From the NCBI RefSeq assembly GCF_010731115.1, contig NZ_AP022616.1, forward strand, positions 5,022,001-5,086,000: a DNA stretch of 64,000 nucleotides, read 5' to 3'. How positions within the stretch are numbered: position 1 is the first letter of the stretch; each line of letters begins with the position of its first letter. Below, piece after piece: positions 38,393 through 46,113 of this stretch. The notes beneath the pieces are model-generated. The model was not told where the DNA came from, did no database searches, and saw only the letters and a list, made by a program, of their open reading frames with translations. The translations under genes and the position numbers were made by a program. This DNA is from Mycolicibacterium phocaicum. Its GTDB lineage: Bacteria > Actinomycetota > Actinomycetes > Mycobacteriales > Mycobacteriaceae.

Positions 38393-38934
38393 GAATGGTT
38401 CTGCTGGGACCGCCGGGAGCAGGCAAGGGCACCCAGGCCGAGAAGCTGGCCGAGAAGTTCGGCATCCCGCAGATCTCCACGGGTGATCTGTTCCGTAGCA
38501 ACATCAGCAAGGGCACCCCGCTGGGTGTCGAGGCCAAGAAGTACCTCGACGCCGGCGACCTGGTGCCGGCCGAGCTGACCAACGCGCTGGTCGACGATCG
38601 TCTGGATGCCGACGACACCGCCGCCGGCTTCATCCTCGACGGCTTCCCCCGTTCGGTCGAGCAGGCCGTCGCGCTGCGCGAGATGCTGGCCAAGCGCAAC
38701 CTGAAGCTGGACGCGGTGCTGGAGTTCCGGGTTTCGGAGTCCGAGCTGCTGACCCGGCTGAAGAGCCGCGGCCGCGCCGACGACACCGAAGAGGTCATCC
38801 TCAACCGCATGAAGGTGTACCGGGACGAGACCGCACCGCTGCTCGACTACTACCAGGACGAGCTGGTGTCGGTTGACGCCGTGGGCAGCCTCGACGAGGT
38901 TTTCGCGCGCGCCCTGCAGGCGCTCGGTAGCTGA
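38389..38934 (+). CDS. adk: Adenylate kinase
   Basis: 181 residues, the short form without a zinc/LID insertion. P-loop [35 protein letters not shown] arginines in [16 protein letters not shown]. Interconverts ATP+AMP and 2 ADP. ATG 38389 overlaps the secY stop; ATG 38395 is an alternative. Confidence 0.97.
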   Translation: MRMVLLGPPGAGKGTQAEKLAEKFGIPQISTGDLFRSNISKGTPLGVEAKKYLDAGDLVPAELTNALVDDRLDADDTAAGFILDGFPRSVEQAVALREMLAKRNLKLDAVLEFRVSESELLTRLKSRGRADDTEEVILNRMKVYRDETAPLLDYYQDELVSVDAVGSLDEVFARALQALGS

Positions 38935-38961
38935 ACCACCGTCTCAGGTCAGTAGTTTTCG

Positions 38962-39765
38962 ATGATCGGTCTACCCCGACGCGGCCGGAAGGTCGTCCCG
39001 CAGCGGACTCCCGGTGAACTCGACGCGATGGCCGCTGCCGGCTCCCTGGTGGCGGCCGCGCTGAAAGCCGTTCACGAAGCCGCTGCGCCGGGAATGTCCA
39101 CCCTGGACCTGGACCAGATCGCCGAATCCGTCATCCGTGACGGCGGCGGTATCCCGTCGTTCCTGGGCTATCACGGGTTCCCGGCCACCATCTGCGCGTC
39201 GGTCAACGACCGCGTGGTGCACGGGATTCCGACCGCTGACGAGGTGCTCGCCAGCGGTGACCTGGTGTCCATCGACTGCGGCGCCATCCTGAACGACTGG
39301 CACGGCGACTCGGCCGTGACGTTCGGCGTCGGTCCGCTGATCGACGCCGACCAGAAACTGTCGGACGCCACCCGCGAATCCATGGAGGCGGGCATCGCCG
39401 CCATGGTGCCCGGTAACCGGCTGACCGACGTCTCGCATGCCATCGAGGTCGCCACGCACGCCGCCTCCGCCCGCTATGACCGCAAGTTCGGCATCGTCGC
39501 GGGCTACGGCGGCCACGGCATCGGTCAAGAGATGCACATGGACCCGTTCCTGCCCAACGAGGGATCGCCCGGTCGGGGCCCGTTCCTCGAACCGGGTTCG
39601 GTGCTGGCAATCGAGCCGATGCTGACGTTGGGTACGTCGAAGACGGTAATTCTCGAAGATGAGTGGACAGTAGTTACCAAAGACGGCTCCCGTGCCGCAC
39701 ACTGGGAACACACCGTTGCTGTCACCGAAGACGGGCCCCGAATCCTGACTCTGCTGCGCGACTGA
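38962..39765 (+). CDS. map: Methionine aminopeptidase type I
   Basis: 267 residues. Metal ligands lie in [20 protein letters not shown] (Asp, Asp), [16 protein letters not shown] (His), IEPMLTLG (Glu) and the final [10 protein letters not shown] (Glu). Removes N-terminal methionine. No N-terminal zinc or SH3 extension of the longer isoform is present. Its stop is 5 bp before a sigma-L-type -35 box. Confidence 0.95.
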   Translation: MIGLPRRGRKVVPQRTPGELDAMAAAGSLVAAALKAVHEAAAPGMSTLDLDQIAESVIRDGGGIPSFLGYHGFPATICASVNDRVVHGIPTADEVLASGDLVSIDCGAILNDWHGDSAVTFGVGPLIDADQKLSDATRESMEAGIAAMVPGNRLTDVSHAIEVATHAASARYDRKFGIVAGYGGHGIGQEMHMDPFLPNEGSPGRGPFLEPGSVLAIEPMLTLGTSKTVILEDEWTVVTKDGSRAAHWEHTVAVTEDGPRILTLLRD

Positions 39766-39770
39766 TCCGG

Positions 39771-39798
39771 TGAACCGGATCGCCCCTGATCTCGTGTC
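39771..39798 (+). promoter_or_regulatory. Sigma-L-type promoter of sigL
   Basis: TGAACC (39771-39776), 16-bp spacer, CGTGTC (39793-39798). This equals the published M. tuberculosis SigL consensus as I recall it (TGAACC-N16-18-CGTgtc) and implies autoregulation. The identical hexamers and spacer recur at 41082-41109. Confidence 0.8.
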
Positions 39799-39816
39799 AA
39801 TGACGGAGGTTGGTGC

Positions 39817-40341
39817 ATGAGCGATCCGGAGGCCGCCATGATGCGGGTGCTTTATGACGAGCACGCTGGCGCCCTTTGGCGCTATGCCCTGCGACTGACT
39901 CAGGACTCGGCGCGCGCCGAGGACGTCGTGCAGGAAACGTTGCTGCGGGCGTGGCGGCATCCGGACGTCGTATCCGGTACCGACCAGTCCCCGCGGGCCT
40001 GGCTCTACACCGTCGCCCGCAATCTGATCATCGATGAGCAGCGCAGCGCCCGGCGTCGGCACGAAACCACCTCGTCAGAGGTGGTCGAAGCCGAGGACCG
40101 GACGGATCCGAAGGCTACCGATGAAGTGGATGTCACCTTGGATCGGATGCTGCTCGGGGGCGCCCTGAGTCAACTCTCCGTCGATCATCGCGCTGTGATC
40201 GAGCGCGCGTACTACCGGCAGTTGAGCGTCGCACAGATTGCGGCGGAGCTTCAGATCGCCGAGGGCACTGTGAAATCGAGGCTGCATTACGCGGTCCGGG
40301 CGCTGCGCCTGAATCTGCAGGAAATGGGGGTGACTCGGTGA
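39817..40341 (+). CDS. sigL: ECF RNA polymerase sigma factor SigL
   Basis: 174 residues. Region 2 with LRLTQDSARAEDVVQETLLR and LYTVARNLIIDEQRSARRRH; region 4 with LSVAQIAAELQIAEGTVKSR. It has the SigL position directly after map and before its zinc anti-sigma partner, with which it overlaps by 4 nt. ATG 39817 follows GGAGG. Controlled by redox through RslA in M. tuberculosis. Confidence 0.93.
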   Translation: MSDPEAAMMRVLYDEHAGALWRYALRLTQDSARAEDVVQETLLRAWRHPDVVSGTDQSPRAWLYTVARNLIIDEQRSARRRHETTSSEVVEAEDRTDPKATDEVDVTLDRMLLGGALSQLSVDHRAVIERAYYRQLSVAQIAAELQIAEGTVKSRLHYAVRALRLNLQEMGVTR

Positions 40342-41066
40342 GCATTCACATGGTCGAGTCCGTCGGACCCTTTGACGGCGACCGGTACGCAACCTGGGAC
40401 GCCGCCTACGTGCTGGGGTCACTGTCCAGCGCGGAACGCCGCGAATACGAGGCGCACCTACAGACCTGCGCCCGGTGCCGCGACGCGGTCGGTGAGATCA
40501 GCGGGATGCCGGCGCTGCTGGGGCTGCTGAATTTGGCGGACGTCGAGGAAATCAGCTCCGCGCAGCCCGAACCGCCGCTGCGGCCCGAGGTGCTCGACAC
40601 GGTTCTGGCCAAGGTGCGGTGGCGCCGACGCCGGACCCGCTGGGTGACGACGGCGGTGGCCGGACTGGCCGCGGCGGTGTTGGCGGTCGGTGCGGTGGCC
40701 GTGGTTTCCCCCGGGTTCTTCGGCGGTGGTCAGAGCCAGGAGCAGGTCGCGCAGCTGCCCATGCAGCACGTGGCACCCACTCCGTTCAACGCCACCATCG
40801 CACTGAGCAGCTTCGGCTGGGGCACCCGGATCGACATGGCCTGCAGCTACGGCGACTGGTCCAGCGGACCGGCCGCGCCGCCGACCAACCTGGGTATGGT
40901 CGTGGTGGGCCGCGACGGCAGTCGCAGCCAGATCGCCACATGGTTCGGCATGTCGGGTGCCACCGCGTTGCCGAGTGGTAACACGCCGAAGCAGGTTTCG
41001 GAAATTGCTGCGGTACAACTGGTTTCCGCTGACAACGGCAAGGTGCTGCTGGAGCGCAATCTGTAG
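40338..41066 (+). CDS. rslA: Zinc anti-sigma-L factor RslA
   Basis: 242 residues. The ZAS motif is EAHLQTCARCRDAV (HxxxCxxC) near residue 40. A membrane helix reads AGLAAAVLAVGAVAVVSPGF near residue 100, followed by an extracytoplasmic domain. Zinc release under oxidation frees SigL. GTG start overlaps sigL. Confidence 0.93.
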   Translation: MSIHMVESVGPFDGDRYATWDAAYVLGSLSSAERREYEAHLQTCARCRDAVGEISGMPALLGLLNLADVEEISSAQPEPPLRPEVLDTVLAKVRWRRRRTRWVTTAVAGLAAAVLAVGAVAVVSPGFFGGGQSQEQVAQLPMQHVAPTPFNATIALSSFGWGTRIDMACSYGDWSSGPAAPPTNLGMVVVGRDGSRSQIATWFGMSGATALPSGNTPKQVSEIAAVQLVSADNGKVLLERNL

Positions 41067-41081
41067 ATTTCCCGGCGGCGT

Positions 41082-41109
41082 TGAACCATCCGCCGCTCCG
41101 CCTCGTGTC
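41082..41109 (+). promoter_or_regulatory. Sigma-L-type promoter of the ThDP/KAS III operon
   Basis: TGAACC (41082-41087), 16-bp spacer, CGTGTC (41104-41109), 29 bp before the next ATG. Both hexamers and the spacing are identical to those before sigL. This places the four-gene biosynthetic operon under SigL, either alone or with read-through from rslA. Confidence 0.78.
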
Positions 41110-41138
41110 TTGAGTAGACGAGCGGAAGCAGGTGGCAG

Positions 41139-42854
41139 ATGGTCAGCAGGCATCGGGTGGTGGACCACATCATCACGCAACTTGCGGCGTCGGGCATCGA
41201 GTACATCTTCGGTGTCGACGGGGCCAACATCGAGGACCTGTACGACGCGGCGTTCCTGCGGGATGACATCACCGCGATTCTGGCCAAGCACGAGTTCTCC
41301 GCTGCCACCATGGCCGACGGCTACAGCCGCGCGGTGTCCCGCATCGGCGTGGTGGCCGCGACATCAGGTGGCGGCTCGCTGAATCTGATTGCGGGACTGG
41401 GTGAATCACTGACCAGCCGGGTACCGGTACTGGCGCTGGTGGGACAGGCGCCGACCAGCATGGACGGCCGTGGCAGCTTTCAGGACACCAGTGGGCGCTC
41501 CGGATCGCTCGACGCGGTGGCGCTGTTCTCGGCGGTGTCGGTGTACTGCCGCCGCGTGACCGACCCGCAGGACATCGTGCCGGCCCTGGCGGAAGCGCTG
41601 GTCGCTGCCGACGGTGGTGGCCCGGCGGTGCTGCTGTTGCCGAAGGATGTCCAGCAGGCGATGGTCGACATGGTCAATCCCGTTGCTGTGGAGCAGGATT
41701 CGCTGCTGGCTGATCCGGGACCGATTGCCGAGGTGCTGCGCCGGGCACTCGGGCCGGTCACCATCATCGCCGGTGAACAAGTGGCCCGCGACGACGCGCG
41801 CCGCGAACTCGAGGAGCTGCGCGCGGTACTGCGGGCCTGGGTCGCCACGGTTCCTGACGCCAAGGATGTCAGCGGCTCACCGGGATTGGGGCAGTCGTCG
41901 TGGCTGGGCGTCACCGGGGTGATGGGCCATCCACGCGTGGTCGACGCGATCTCCCGCAGCGCGGTGTGCCTGGTGGTCGGGACGCGACTGTCGGTGACGG
42001 CGCGCGCCGGCCTCGATGACGCGCTGGCCGGGGTGCAGACCGTCTCGCTCGGTGCGCAGCGTCCGTATGTGCCGACGACACACGTGAATTCGACGAACTT
42101 GCGGGCGTCACTGTCGGCGTTGACCCGGTCGCTGACGGGGTCGGGTCGGCCACACGGGATCCGGGTGCTGGATCCGTTGCCGCACACCGAACTTCAGCCG
42201 CCTGCGCACGACGGCCCGGGCATCCGGTACCGCGATGCCGTCGGGCTGCTCGACGACGTGTTGCCCGACGGTGCCGACATCGTCGTCGACGCCGGCAACA
42301 CCGGTGCCTCGACGGTGCACGGGCTGCCGGTACGCCGGGCCGGCCGCTTCGTGGTGGCCCTCGGGATGGGCGGTATGGGCTACAGCTTCGGCGCTGCGAT
42401 CGGCATGTGCTTCGCCCGGGCGAAAACCGCTGGGCCGCAATACCGGACCGTCGTGGTGGCCGGCGACGGCTCGTTCTTCATGCACGGCATGGAAGTGCAC
42501 ACCGCGGTGCAGTACCGGCTCCCCATCACTTTCGTGCTGTTCAACAACAATGCGCACGCCATGTGCGTCACCCGCGAGCAGCTGTTCTACGGCGACCGCT
42601 ACAGCTACAACCGGTTCGCGCCGGCCCGCCTCGGCGCCGGACTGGCCGCAATGTTCCCCGGCCTGCACGCGACAGACGTCACCGAGCTGCCGCAGTTGGC
42701 CGGCGCGTTGACCGACGCGCTCGGGCGGCACGGGCCGTCGGTGATCAGTATCGAATGTTCTGCCGACGAAATCCCCACGTTCGCACCATTTCTCGATTCA
42801 GCCACCCAACAGACGCAGAAAGAGAGCCCACAGCATGTCGCTGCCCGCGCTTGA
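41139..42854 (+). CDS. ThDP-dependent enzyme, acetolactate synthase/decarboxylase-like
   Basis: 571 residues with the three-domain ThDP fold. The PYR-domain catalytic Glu is in ILAKHEFSAATMADGYSRAV. A central domain follows. The cofactor motif is VVVAGDGSFFMHGMEV...FVLFNNN near residues 440-470. Relatives perform decarboxylation or acyloin condensation of 2-oxoacids. It is not a classic IlvB: no regulatory subunit is adjacent and GDRYSYNRFAPARLGAGLAA is atypical. ATG at 41139 has AGGTGG upstream. Its 3' end overlaps the next gene by 20 bp. The likely role is making an acyl anion or acyloin in a small-molecule pathway. Confidence 0.85.
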   Translation: MVSRHRVVDHIITQLAASGIEYIFGVDGANIEDLYDAAFLRDDITAILAKHEFSAATMADGYSRAVSRIGVVAATSGGGSLNLIAGLGESLTSRVPVLALVGQAPTSMDGRGSFQDTSGRSGSLDAVALFSAVSVYCRRVTDPQDIVPALAEALVAADGGGPAVLLLPKDVQQAMVDMVNPVAVEQDSLLADPGPIAEVLRRALGPVTIIAGEQVARDDARRELEELRAVLRAWVATVPDAKDVSGSPGLGQSSWLGVTGVMGHPRVVDAISRSAVCLVVGTRLSVTARAGLDDALAGVQTVSLGAQRPYVPTTHVNSTNLRASLSALTRSLTGSGRPHGIRVLDPLPHTELQPPAHDGPGIRYRDAVGLLDDVLPDGADIVVDAGNTGASTVHGLPVRRAGRFVVALGMGGMGYSFGAAIGMCFARAKTAGPQYRTVVVAGDGSFFMHGMEVHTAVQYRLPITFVLFNNNAHAMCVTREQLFYGDRYSYNRFAPARLGAGLAAMFPGLHATDVTELPQLAGALTDALGRHGPSVISIECSADEIPTFAPFLDSATQQTQKESPQHVAARA

Positions 42855-43482
42855 AGACATCGACGTACCCATCGACGGGGTAACCCGCATCGAGAACGCG
42901 CCCCGGGAGAAGGCCACGCCCATCATCATGGAGATGATGCGGTCGGTCTATCCGCACGACGTGGTCTTCGGTGACTACTGCACCGTCAACGACTACGTGG
43001 ACTGCCCACCGGACGAACTGTTCGAGTACCTCTCGGACACCCGCAGCCTCGAGGAGTGGACCTACAGCCTGCGCGGCTTCACCGAAACCGAGGAGCCCGG
43101 TCTCTGGCTGGCCTATGACCGGCTGGGTTCGGAGACCGAAATCTACACGCGCACAGTGGCGAACCGGGACGCGATGACCGTCGACTACCACTGCGCGTGG
43201 GACCAGGGCCAGCACCTGTGGATGATCTACCTGATGCGCGTCGTCGACGCGCAGGTCGTGCTGAACAAGCCGGGCTCGGTGGTGCTGTGGACCAACTGCC
43301 ACCACCCGTTCTACGACAAGAACCCGTACCCGGAGACCGCGCCCGCGCAGCGCCCGGTGTGGGTCGGGGACTTCTGGGACATGTTCGGGGCGGGCCACCG
43401 CCTGGAGCTGGACAACCTCAAGGCGATTGCCGAATACCGGCACCGCAACGGTCTGCCGATCACCCCGGCCTGGATGAAGTGA
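42835..43482 (+). CDS. SRPBCC-fold protein (polyketide cyclase/START-like)
   Basis: 215 residues. NDYVDCPPDELFEYLSDTRS and LEEWTYSLRGFTE match the opening of Bet v 1/SRPBCC domains, with a hydrophobic ligand cavity expected. The extra N-terminal 45 residues and the C-terminal part (WVGDFWDMFGAGHRLELDNL) are not typical. The start lies inside the upstream ThDP gene, and the KAS III gene follows after 7 bp. A cyclase, dehydratase or product-binding role is inferred from context only. Confidence 0.7.
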   Translation: MSLPALEDIDVPIDGVTRIENAPREKATPIIMEMMRSVYPHDVVFGDYCTVNDYVDCPPDELFEYLSDTRSLEEWTYSLRGFTETEEPGLWLAYDRLGSETEIYTRTVANRDAMTVDYHCAWDQGQHLWMIYLMRVVDAQVVLNKPGSVVLWTNCHHPFYDKNPYPETAPAQRPVWVGDFWDMFGAGHRLELDNLKAIAEYRHRNGLPITPAWMK

Positions 43483-43489
43483 GCGACGC

Positions 43490-44509
43490 ATGAGCCAACC
43501 AGCTGTGAGCCTGCTTGACGTTTCGACCTATCTCCCCGGCGAGCCGATCGGTGCCGACTACTACGCGCAGTTCGCCGGGTCCGACGACCTGCGGGACAAC
43601 CTGATGTTCCGGGCGCCGAAGTTCCGGCACCACGTGGCGCCCGACGAGACCGCCATCGACATGGTGGAACGCGCCGCCGCGGGCCTCCTTGAGCGGCACG
43701 GGCCGGACGTCCTGGCTGACGTCGACGTGCTGATCACCCACACCCAGCTACCCGACATGCCGTTCTACGGCGGCGGTGGTGGCATGGCGAATCGCCTTGG
43801 CATGAGACCGAACTGGGTGATCGACCTGCACAACGGCGGGTGCGCGGCCTTCATTCTCGGGCTGAAGATGGCCAAGCAGCTGCTGGCATCCGGTGAGGGC
43901 CGCACCGCGCTGGTGGCGGTGGCGCAGAACGCGGCGGGGCAGGTTTTCGACCAGGAGACCATTCGGCCCAAGGCCCAGGCCTCGGTGCCCGGTGACGGGG
44001 CCGCCGTCGGACTCGTTGCGGTGTCCGATGTTTCACCGATCCTCGACGTCGAGTGCCGCACCTACGGCGAATACGCAGGTGACATGACCATGTCCGTCGA
44101 CCCACCGCGCAAGTGGTGGCAGGCCGGACCGGGGGAGGGGTGCATCGGCTTCACCGAAAGCAAGATCACCAAGGTGCTGGCCCGCGGCAATCGCCAGGTG
44201 CCTGAGGTGGCCTACGCGGTGTGCGACCGGATCGGGTTGGCGCCCAAGGACATCGGCCTGCTGGTCACCAACCAGCCGAACCGCGTGTTCCTACGGAACT
44301 GGCGGGAGGCGCTGGAGTTGCCGGAAGAGAAGCATCGCGACACTTTCGACGAATGCGGCAACCTGTTCGCCGCGGGCGTGCCCGTCAACCTGGACCGGGC
44401 CATCAGCGACGGCCAGGTCAAGAAGGGCGACGTGGTGATGATGGCGGCCTTCGCGCATGCCGGTGACTTCGCCGGTGCGGCTGCGATGCGGTGGGGCGGT
44501 CAGCGATGA
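43490..44509 (+). CDS. 3-oxoacyl-ACP synthase III-like enzyme with altered active site
   Basis: 339 residues, KAS III thiolase fold. The nucleophile Cys is in HNGGCAAFILGLKMAKQLLA near residue 117. The usual catalytic His position (HQAN) reads NQPN, and the Asn position reads ECGNLFAAGVPVNL in place of YGNTSAAS. Loss of the His argues against normal decarboxylative condensation and for acyl transfer or a different condensation. The overlap with the aminotransferase is 4 nt. No acyl carrier protein is adjacent. Confidence 0.82.
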   Translation: MSQPAVSLLDVSTYLPGEPIGADYYAQFAGSDDLRDNLMFRAPKFRHHVAPDETAIDMVERAAAGLLERHGPDVLADVDVLITHTQLPDMPFYGGGGGMANRLGMRPNWVIDLHNGGCAAFILGLKMAKQLLASGEGRTALVAVAQNAAGQVFDQETIRPKAQASVPGDGAAVGLVAVSDVSPILDVECRTYGEYAGDMTMSVDPPRKWWQAGPGEGCIGFTESKITKVLARGNRQVPEVAYAVCDRIGLAPKDIGLLVTNQPNRVFLRNWREALELPEEKHRDTFDECGNLFAAGVPVNLDRAISDGQVKKGDVVMMAAFAHAGDFAGAAAMRWGGQR

Positions 44510-45549
44510 CGCCCACGTGCGCACTCGCCGAGGCGGTCGGTTCGCTGCCGGCTGCCGACGACCCATTGGCGTTGGCGCTCAACGAGAATCCGTTTCCGCC
44601 GCTGCCGGCGGTGCGGGCCGCACTGACCGCGTCGATCGGCGCGGTGAACCGCTATCCCGAGTTCCTGCCGCAGCGGCTGCGGTCGCTGATCGCGGGGCGG
44701 GTCGGCGTCGCCGACGAGCAGGTGCTGGTCGGCGCGGGCGCCACGGGCGTGATCCTGCAGGTGTTGCAGGCCGTCACCCATCCCGGTGACGTGCTGGTGA
44801 CGGCAACACCGACCTTCGACGGTTACCCGATCTTCGCGCAGATGGCGCGCTTGCGGTCGGTGACCGTGCCGCTGGACCGGCACGGTCACCACGACCTCGA
44901 CGCCATGGCGGCGGCCGCGGCGCGCGCCCGCGTGGTGGTGATCTGCCGCCCGCACAACCCGACCGGAACGGTCGAGTCGGCCGCCGACCTGTACCGGTTC
45001 CTGGACCGGGTGCCGTCGGGCACCGTCGTCCTGCTGGATGAGGCGTACGTCGAGTTCCTGGCCCCAGAGTTGTGCCTGGACATCCCGTCGCTCGTGGTCC
45101 GGTACCCCAATCTGGTTGTGGTACGCACGTTTTCGAAGGCCTACGGGCTGGCCGGCCTGCGCATCGGCTACGGCGTGTGTGCGCCGTCGCTGGCGCGGGA
45201 GCTGTGGGGGATGCAGCTGCCGTTCGGGATCGGCATCACCGGACTGGTCGCGGTCGCGGCATCGTATGATGCGGAAGATCAACTGCGGCAGCGTATCCGG
45301 ATGATCTCCTCGGAAGGGGCGTACCTGCGGGCCGGGCTCCGGGCCATGGGGGTGTACTGCACCGACAGTCACGCCAACTTCGTGTATCTGCCGAGCGGAG
45401 CCCGGTCGTGGTCGTTCGGCGATGACGGCCCGCGCGTGCGCAGCTACGCCGACGGCGGGGTCCGGATCACTGTCGGGGACCGCAGATCGTCACGCGCGGT
45501 GCTGGCCGCCATCCGTAACGCGGTGGACGGGACGGACGTCGGGGCCTGA
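44506..45549 (+). CDS. HisC-like class I/II aminotransferase
   Basis: 347 residues. LALNENPFPPLPAVRAALTA opens the fold; CRPHNPTGTVE holds a PLP-site Asn; LLDEAYVEF gives the PLP Asp; RTFSKAYGLAGLRIGYGV carries the Schiff-base Lys. Sequence is closest in pattern to histidinol-phosphate and related aromatic aminotransferases. ATG at 44506 overlaps the KAS III stop (ATGA); an upstream GTG is less likely. In this operon it probably supplies a 2-oxoacid or installs an amine. Confidence 0.87.
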   Translation: MTPTCALAEAVGSLPAADDPLALALNENPFPPLPAVRAALTASIGAVNRYPEFLPQRLRSLIAGRVGVADEQVLVGAGATGVILQVLQAVTHPGDVLVTATPTFDGYPIFAQMARLRSVTVPLDRHGHHDLDAMAAAAARARVVVICRPHNPTGTVESAADLYRFLDRVPSGTVVLLDEAYVEFLAPELCLDIPSLVVRYPNLVVVRTFSKAYGLAGLRIGYGVCAPSLARELWGMQLPFGIGITGLVAVAASYDAEDQLRQRIRMISSEGAYLRAGLRAMGVYCTDSHANFVYLPSGARSWSFGDDGPRVRSYADGGVRITVGDRRSSRAVLAAIRNAVDGTDVGA

Positions 45550-45619
45550 CTGCGTCGGAATCGGCGGCTACCTGGGCGAGCGAAGCGACGGGGAATGTGC
45601 CGTGCGGTATGAATGAGCG

Positions 45620-46108
45620 GTGAGCAGTGACCCCATCGCCCGGGCCCGGGCCAACTGGGAGCGGGCCGGCTGGGGCGACGTTGCCGACGGCATGGTCGCG
45701 GTGACGTCGGTGATGCGGGCCCACCAGATTCTGCTGGCCCGCGTGGAGACTGCGCTGCGGCCCTATGACCTGAGCTTTTCCCGCTACGAACTGCTGCGGC
45801 TGCTGGCATTCAGCGGCAGTGGCGCGCTGCCGATCACCAAGGCGTCCGACCGGCTGCAGGTGCACGTCACGAGCGTCACGCACGCCATCCGGCGGCTCGA
45901 GGCCGACGGTCTCGTCGAGCGTGTCCCGCATCCCACCGACGGGCGGACGACCCTGGTGCGGCTGACCGATGTGGGCCGCTCGACGGTCGAGGACGCCACG
46001 GTGACGCTGAACAAGGAAGTGTTCGCCGACGTCGGGATGTCCGATGCGCAGTCCGCGGCCCTGGTCGACGCGATCGAGACCTTGCGCCGCACTGCCGGCG
46101 ACTTCTGA
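45620..46108 (+). CDS. MarR family transcriptional regulator
   Basis: 162 residues, winged helix with LPITKASDRLQVHVTSVTHA and the wing VPHPTDGRTTLVRLTDVGRS. It starts SSDPIARARANWERAGWGDV, close to M. tuberculosis Rv0737 as I remember it, which there directly follows rslA. GTG at 45620. It may regulate the preceding operon, but its conservation next to sigL in genomes without that operon argues for an older role. Confidence 0.85.
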   Translation: MSSDPIARARANWERAGWGDVADGMVAVTSVMRAHQILLARVETALRPYDLSFSRYELLRLLAFSGSGALPITKASDRLQVHVTSVTHAIRRLEADGLVERVPHPTDGRTTLVRLTDVGRSTVEDATVTLNKEVFADVGMSDAQSAALVDAIETLRRTAGDF

Positions 46109-46113
46109 CCGGC

